From Stramenopiles sp. TOSAG23-2 (Eukaryota; Sar): a stretch of DNA of 10,095 nucleotides. The stretch covers positions 1-10,095 of the forward strand of contig LT650046.1 of NCBI GenBank assembly GCA_900128395.1, in the 5' to 3' direction. The translations under genes were made by a program, and so were the position numbers. Shown piece after piece: positions 7,422-10,095 of the stretch. Numbering within the stretch: the first letter of the stretch is position 1; each line of letters begins with the position of its first letter. Under the pieces are notes generated by a model. The model worked only from the letters and a program-made list of their open reading frames with translations, searched no databases and had not been told where the DNA came from.

Positions 7422-7700
7422 AAATAGGATAATAGTGGTATTATTCATATTGCGCCGGGGGGAAAGTGTGTGTGTGGTGTGTACCGTGTTGTTAAAAATA
7501 CGATTTCGTGATTTCGTAATATATTATATATGCAGCAGTGTCAATAAATAATTTCTTCTGTATGTACATATGATGTGTTACAAAAGATACCATATGTAAT
7601 ATATAATACAACATCTCCTCTTCTAAAATACCTGAAATGGATGATTTGTGTGATTATTATTTTTTACATTTTTATCTCTTTTAAAATATTTGAATACTTT
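7422..7700. other. Convergent 3' region between psf1 and kinesin
   Basis: These 279 bases receive the 3' ends of both flanking genes. The region contains a TG-rich stretch around 7467-7482 and an AATAAA at 7543-7548 on the plus strand. I see no canonical AATAAA on the minus strand downstream of the kinesin stop. No gene is visible. Confidence 0.5.
7543..7548 (+). terminator. Candidate polyadenylation signal for psf1
   Basis: AATAAA lies 122 nt after the psf1 stop codon, a plausible distance for a 3' end in a compact genome. It is the only canonical hexamer noticed between the two genes on this strand, but A/T richness makes chance occurrence likely. Confidence 0.35.
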
Positions 7701-9395
7701 TCATTTCTTTCTATGCGTACCACTTCCACCACCAATCATTCTTAATTTACCTTCTAATTCATTAATTTCATCTTCTTTCTTTTTATATGCAATGGATGAT
7801 TCAACATGTAAGCCTTTAATACTACGTTGTCGTAAAACTACATCTTTATGATTAGATGTTCGCATTGATAATGTTTCAATCATACTTTGTAATTTTCGTA
7901 TTTCACCATCACTACTACCACTATATTTTGCTTCTGTCAATGTATTTGTTAATCGTTGTAATTTTGATTCCATATTTTTTAATTTTGCTTCATTTTGTAA
8001 AATTAATTTATTAGCTGCTATGTTTGAGCTTTTCCCGGTAGAACCTTTTTCACCACGATCAGCCATTGCTTTTAATTCTCGTTTACATTGTTTTAACTGC
8101 ATTTCAATAATAGCACGTTCTTTATTTACATCAATTGTTTTATTTACAACACCACTATTTGCAACACCAGTCATACGTTGTCCAAATCGTAACGTACAAT
8201 CTGATTCATCTTCATGTTCAGCTTCTGGGGAAACATTTACAATTACAGAGGTAACACATTTACCACCAAGGGATGATCTTAAAAGCATTGTTAAAGTTGA
8301 ATCACGAAATGGAACATGTCCATTTTTTCGAACCAATCCATTAATACAACGCCCTAAGGTTGTTAATGAATTATTAATTTGTGCAGCTTCTAATTTTTTT
8401 TGACCTGATACACCACTTTTTGATATTCGTTCCGAACCCGCTAAATCAACAAATAATAATGATACTTTTTTTCCATTACTCATCCAAGATACACGTACAA
8501 GGCAATGCGATCTACTTGAACGTTCATTTAATAAATGTCCTTTTGCCGCACGTGTCTGTTCAATCGTTCGTGCTAATCTTGCAACATCTTTTGCACTTTT
8601 TAATGCAATTAATTTTTCACCAACAGTTTTAAATTCATCATGTCTTGAAGAATTGTCTCCATTATTATTATTATTATTACTACTACGGCGACGTGAGGAA
8701 GAAGAAGGTTTACGTCTTGCATCTTCAATTTTTTTTTGTCGTGCTAATTTTTTTAATTTTTTTTGTTCTTCAATATATTTAAAACAATGACGGCATGTGC
8801 AACCAGATGGATGATTACCACTCATAGCAGAACGCATGGAAATATCCGACCCTCCTTCATCCATCACAGCACCACGTGGTACAACATTGAAATTTGCTTT
8901 TTTACTACTACCAATTCGTAAAACTTGACGTGAATTGTTTAAATCATATGCAACATTTTGATACACTTCAATAGCAGATGCATGCAATACGGTTGTATTG
9001 GAATTCAAAATATGCAAAACAAAACGTGGAAAAATACCCCATTCGATTGGAATACCACCATATGCGCCATCAACACTAGATTCCGTTAAACATCCAGTTG
9101 GTCCAAACATTGTATATGTTTTTCCACTTCCAGTTTGGCCATATGCAATTAAGGTACAACTATATCCTTGTTCAGTTTGTCTTAAAAGATGTTGTGCCAA
9201 TGTATTAAAAGCACCAACTTGATCACTACCAGTTACAACAGCAGCTGGATATGTAAATGTTTTATCTCGCACGGATATATTCCCTTTGCTATCACAGATA
9301 GTTGCTAAATTATTTGTTCTTTCTTTGAATAATGGTGGCCGTAAACGTACAGATACACGTATCGTCGAAGAAGATCGACTAGACCTGCTTTTCAT
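7701..9395 (-). CDS. N-terminal-motor kinesin with a Cys-containing insertion in the motor domain
   Basis: This 564-residue protein is an ATP-driven microtubule motor. The motor domain starts at about residue 11 (TIRVSVRLRPP). It has the P-loop GQTGSGKT at 86-93, switch I NERSSRSH at 290-297 and switch II DLAGSE at 317-322. These are followed by the NNSLTTLGRCI, VPFRDSTLTMLL and SLGGKC landmarks, ending near 420 (GVVNKTID). The catalytic motifs are intact, so activity is expected. A predicted coiled-coil stalk follows (about 424-550), short for a kinesin, ending in a Gly/Lys-rich tail. Between the VYQNVAYDL strand (144-152) and ALKSAKDV (264-271) lies an insertion of roughly 90 residues. It contains CTCRHC (199-204), a strongly basic helix-like segment, a Ser/Arg run and six Asn (240-245). 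The ATG at 9395 is preferred; the frame extends upstream only from a TTG through an AAT repeat. I cannot assign the kinesin subfamily. Confidence 0.93.
   Translation of the reverse strand: MKSRSSRSSSTIRVSVRLRPPLFKERTNNLATICDSKGNISVRDKTFTYPAAVVTGSDQVGAFNTLAQHLLRQTEQGYSCTLIAYGQTGSGKTYTMFGPTGCLTESSVDGAYGGIPIEWGIFPRFVLHILNSNTTVLHASAIEVYQNVAYDLNNSRQVLRIGSSKKANFNVVPRGAVMDEGGSDISMRSAMSGNHPSGCTCRHCFKYIEEQKKLKKLARQKKIEDARRKPSSSSRRRSSNNNNNNGDNSSRHDEFKTVGEKLIALKSAKDVARLARTIEQTRAAKGHLLNERSSRSHCLVRVSWMSNGKKVSLLFVDLAGSERISKSGVSGQKKLEAAQINNSLTTLGRCINGLVRKNGHVPFRDSTLTMLLRSSLGGKCVTSVIVNVSPEAEHEDESDCTLRFGQRMTGVANSGVVNKTIDVNKERAIIEMQLKQCKRELKAMADRGEKGSTGKSSNIAANKLILQNEAKLKNMESKLQRLTNTLTEAKYSGSSDGEIRKLQSMIETLSMRTSNHKDVVLRQRSIKGLHVESSIAYKKKEDEINELEGKLRMIGGGSGTHRKK
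8661..8679. repeat. ATT trinucleotide run coding for Asn in the kinesin insertion
   Basis: A run of ATT units on the plus strand reads as AAT codons on the coding strand and gives the six-Asn tract at residues 240-245. Such runs vary in length by slippage. It lies inside the family-atypical insertion, which suggests a disordered segment under weak constraint. Confidence 0.8.
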
Positions 9396-9418
9396 TATTA
9401 TTATTATTAGTAGTAGTA
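9396..9418 (-). repeat. Trinucleotide repeat leader directly before the kinesin ATG
   Basis: On the kinesin coding strand the 5' leader consists of ACT units followed by AAT units that run straight into the ATG start. The repeat is in frame and stop-free, which is why the open frame extends beyond the true start. It may affect initiation or merely reflect slippage. Confidence 0.7.
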
Positions 9419-9710
9419 TTGGACTGAGCAAGAAAAATGAGTAACAATTAATTTATATGATAAAAAAAAATCACATAAAATAAATAATACCAAGCTCTAC
9501 AAATATATTCAAAAATGAAACACAAATGTTGGTAAATATAGTCGTCTATTGTATTGAACGACAATATTCATACAGTTGGTCATCAAATTTCTATACAGTA
9601 TATATCTATATGTATGGAGTATATAATTGTGTTTGTCACTTCTTTTTAATATAATAATTTAACGCTCGAGAAGCCGAAGAAATCCGAATAATGGAGGATT
9701 CTTCTGGTAA

Positions 9711-9754
9711 TAATTATCCCTTTCAAGTACAAAATTTAGTGGTCATTTGATAGG
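9711..9754. repeat. Direct repeat copy A
   Basis: This stretch shares TAATT, then CCCTTTCAAGTACAAA, then CATTTGATAG with copy B at 9834-9874. Internal differences are a few substitutions and small indels. The copies are about 123 bases apart. Confidence 0.8.
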
Positions 9755-9833
9755 AATCATGTTTCATTTTTTGATTTTGTAGGTTGAATTAATGAATTTA
9801 GGAATTTGATGAGTAAGTATTTGTTTAATATTC

Positions 9834-9874
9834 TAATTTCCCCTTTCAAGTACAAATTATGTGCCATTTGATAG
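9834..9874. repeat. Direct repeat copy B
   Basis: This is the second copy of the repeat at 9711-9754, with the CCCTTTCAAGTACAAA core at 9841-9856 and CATTTGATAG at 9865-9874. The middle is shorter than in copy A. A tandem duplication of about 123 bp whose remainder has diverged, or two copies of a binding site, would both explain it. Confidence 0.8.
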
Positions 9875-10058
9875 AATAAGATCAAATTGAATCTTTATCA
9901 TTTTTTTTAAATTTATCGATCCCGTGTACTACTATACTGTACTTTATACGTGCATTCCCAGCATTCCTTTCCTAAGGCATTCTAATTCCTCCTTACCAGG
10001 TATCCTCCTATAATAAATAAATCAAAAAAAGAATTCTTTTTGTATCCTCTAAGCGTGA

Positions 10059-10080
10059 AATAGACTTATATAAGTCTATT
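10059..10080. repeat. Perfect 22-bp palindrome
   Basis: AATAGACTTAT (10059-10069) is followed directly by its exact reverse complement ATAAGTCTATT (10070-10080), with no spacer. Perfect symmetry over 22 bp is more than expected by chance, even in an A/T-rich sequence, and suits a dimeric binding site or a cruciform. It lies 11 bases before an ATG at the window edge. Confidence 0.85.
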
Positions 10081-10095
10081 AAGGTGATAAAATGA

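Larger units (their letters stand above)
9396..10095. other. Non-coding region upstream of the kinesin gene
   Basis: These 700 bases contain no supported gene. They should include the kinesin promoter on the minus strand. A diverged direct repeat (9711-9754 and 9834-9874) and a 22-bp palindrome near the window edge (10059-10080) are the only visible structures. An ATG at 10092-10094 lies at the very end and could begin a plus-strand gene beyond the window, but three bases prove nothing. Confidence 0.5.

Noticed and set aside
8020-8632. Plus-strand open frames antisense to the kinesin gene
   Set aside because: They are shadows of a strongly supported coding region, with no family resemblance of their own.
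9396-9431. Upstream extension of the kinesin frame to a TTG
   Set aside because: The extension encodes a repeat-derived hydrophobic run and lacks an ATG; the ATG at 9395 leads directly into a normal kinesin N-terminus.
1-10095. tRNA, rRNA, CRISPR arrays or a viral/transposon gene
   Set aside because: I saw no T-loop consensus with matching stems, no spaced repeat array, and no transposase, integrase or polymerase motif in the translated frames.

Overview
The window looks like a compact, gene-dense, AT-rich nuclear genome of a unicellular eukaryote. The gene content is clearly eukaryotic: a GINS replication subunit (Psf1), a kinesin motor protein, an ADCY10-type soluble adenylyl cyclase, SCP2 lipid-binding domains and a secreted cysteine-rich protein. 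All six genes read as uninterrupted frames with no obvious intron. Their stop codons are TAA, TAG and TGA, so the standard code applies. I cannot name the lineage; a free-living or parasitic protist fits, and no single marker in the window decides between groups.

Layout. Positions 1-671 are non-coding and hold several short hairpins built on a shared GTGCC/GGCAC arm. A minus-strand gene (672-1787) encodes a secreted protein with two copies of a four-cysteine unit. A 0.7 kb divergent intergenic region follows. The plus-strand soluble adenylyl cyclase gene (2487-4916) comes next, and only 14 nt after its stop lies a plus-strand frame (4931-5608) with two tandem SCP2 domains. The SCP2 frame is offset by -1 and is open upstream into the cyclase frame, so the two may be one gene. 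A four-helix membrane protein of unknown function (5685-6311, minus) converges on the SCP2 frame with only 76 nt between stops. A 0.5 kb divergent region leads to psf1 (6837-7421, plus), which converges on an N-terminal-motor kinesin (7701-9395, minus). The last 0.7 kb is non-coding and holds a diverged direct repeat and a 22-bp perfect palindrome.

How the genes relate. There is no operon logic for most of the window; the genes are ordinary single-copy cellular functions placed in alternating orientations. The exception is the cyclase/SCP2 pair, which is either a fused cAMP-synthesis plus lipid-binding protein interrupted by a one-base indel, a gene with an unrecognised short intron, or two genes packed unusually tightly. 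This is the most interesting signal in the window. Second is a roughly 90-residue insertion carrying a CxCxxC motif inside the kinesin motor domain. Third is the duplicated cysteine domain of the unrecognised secreted protein.
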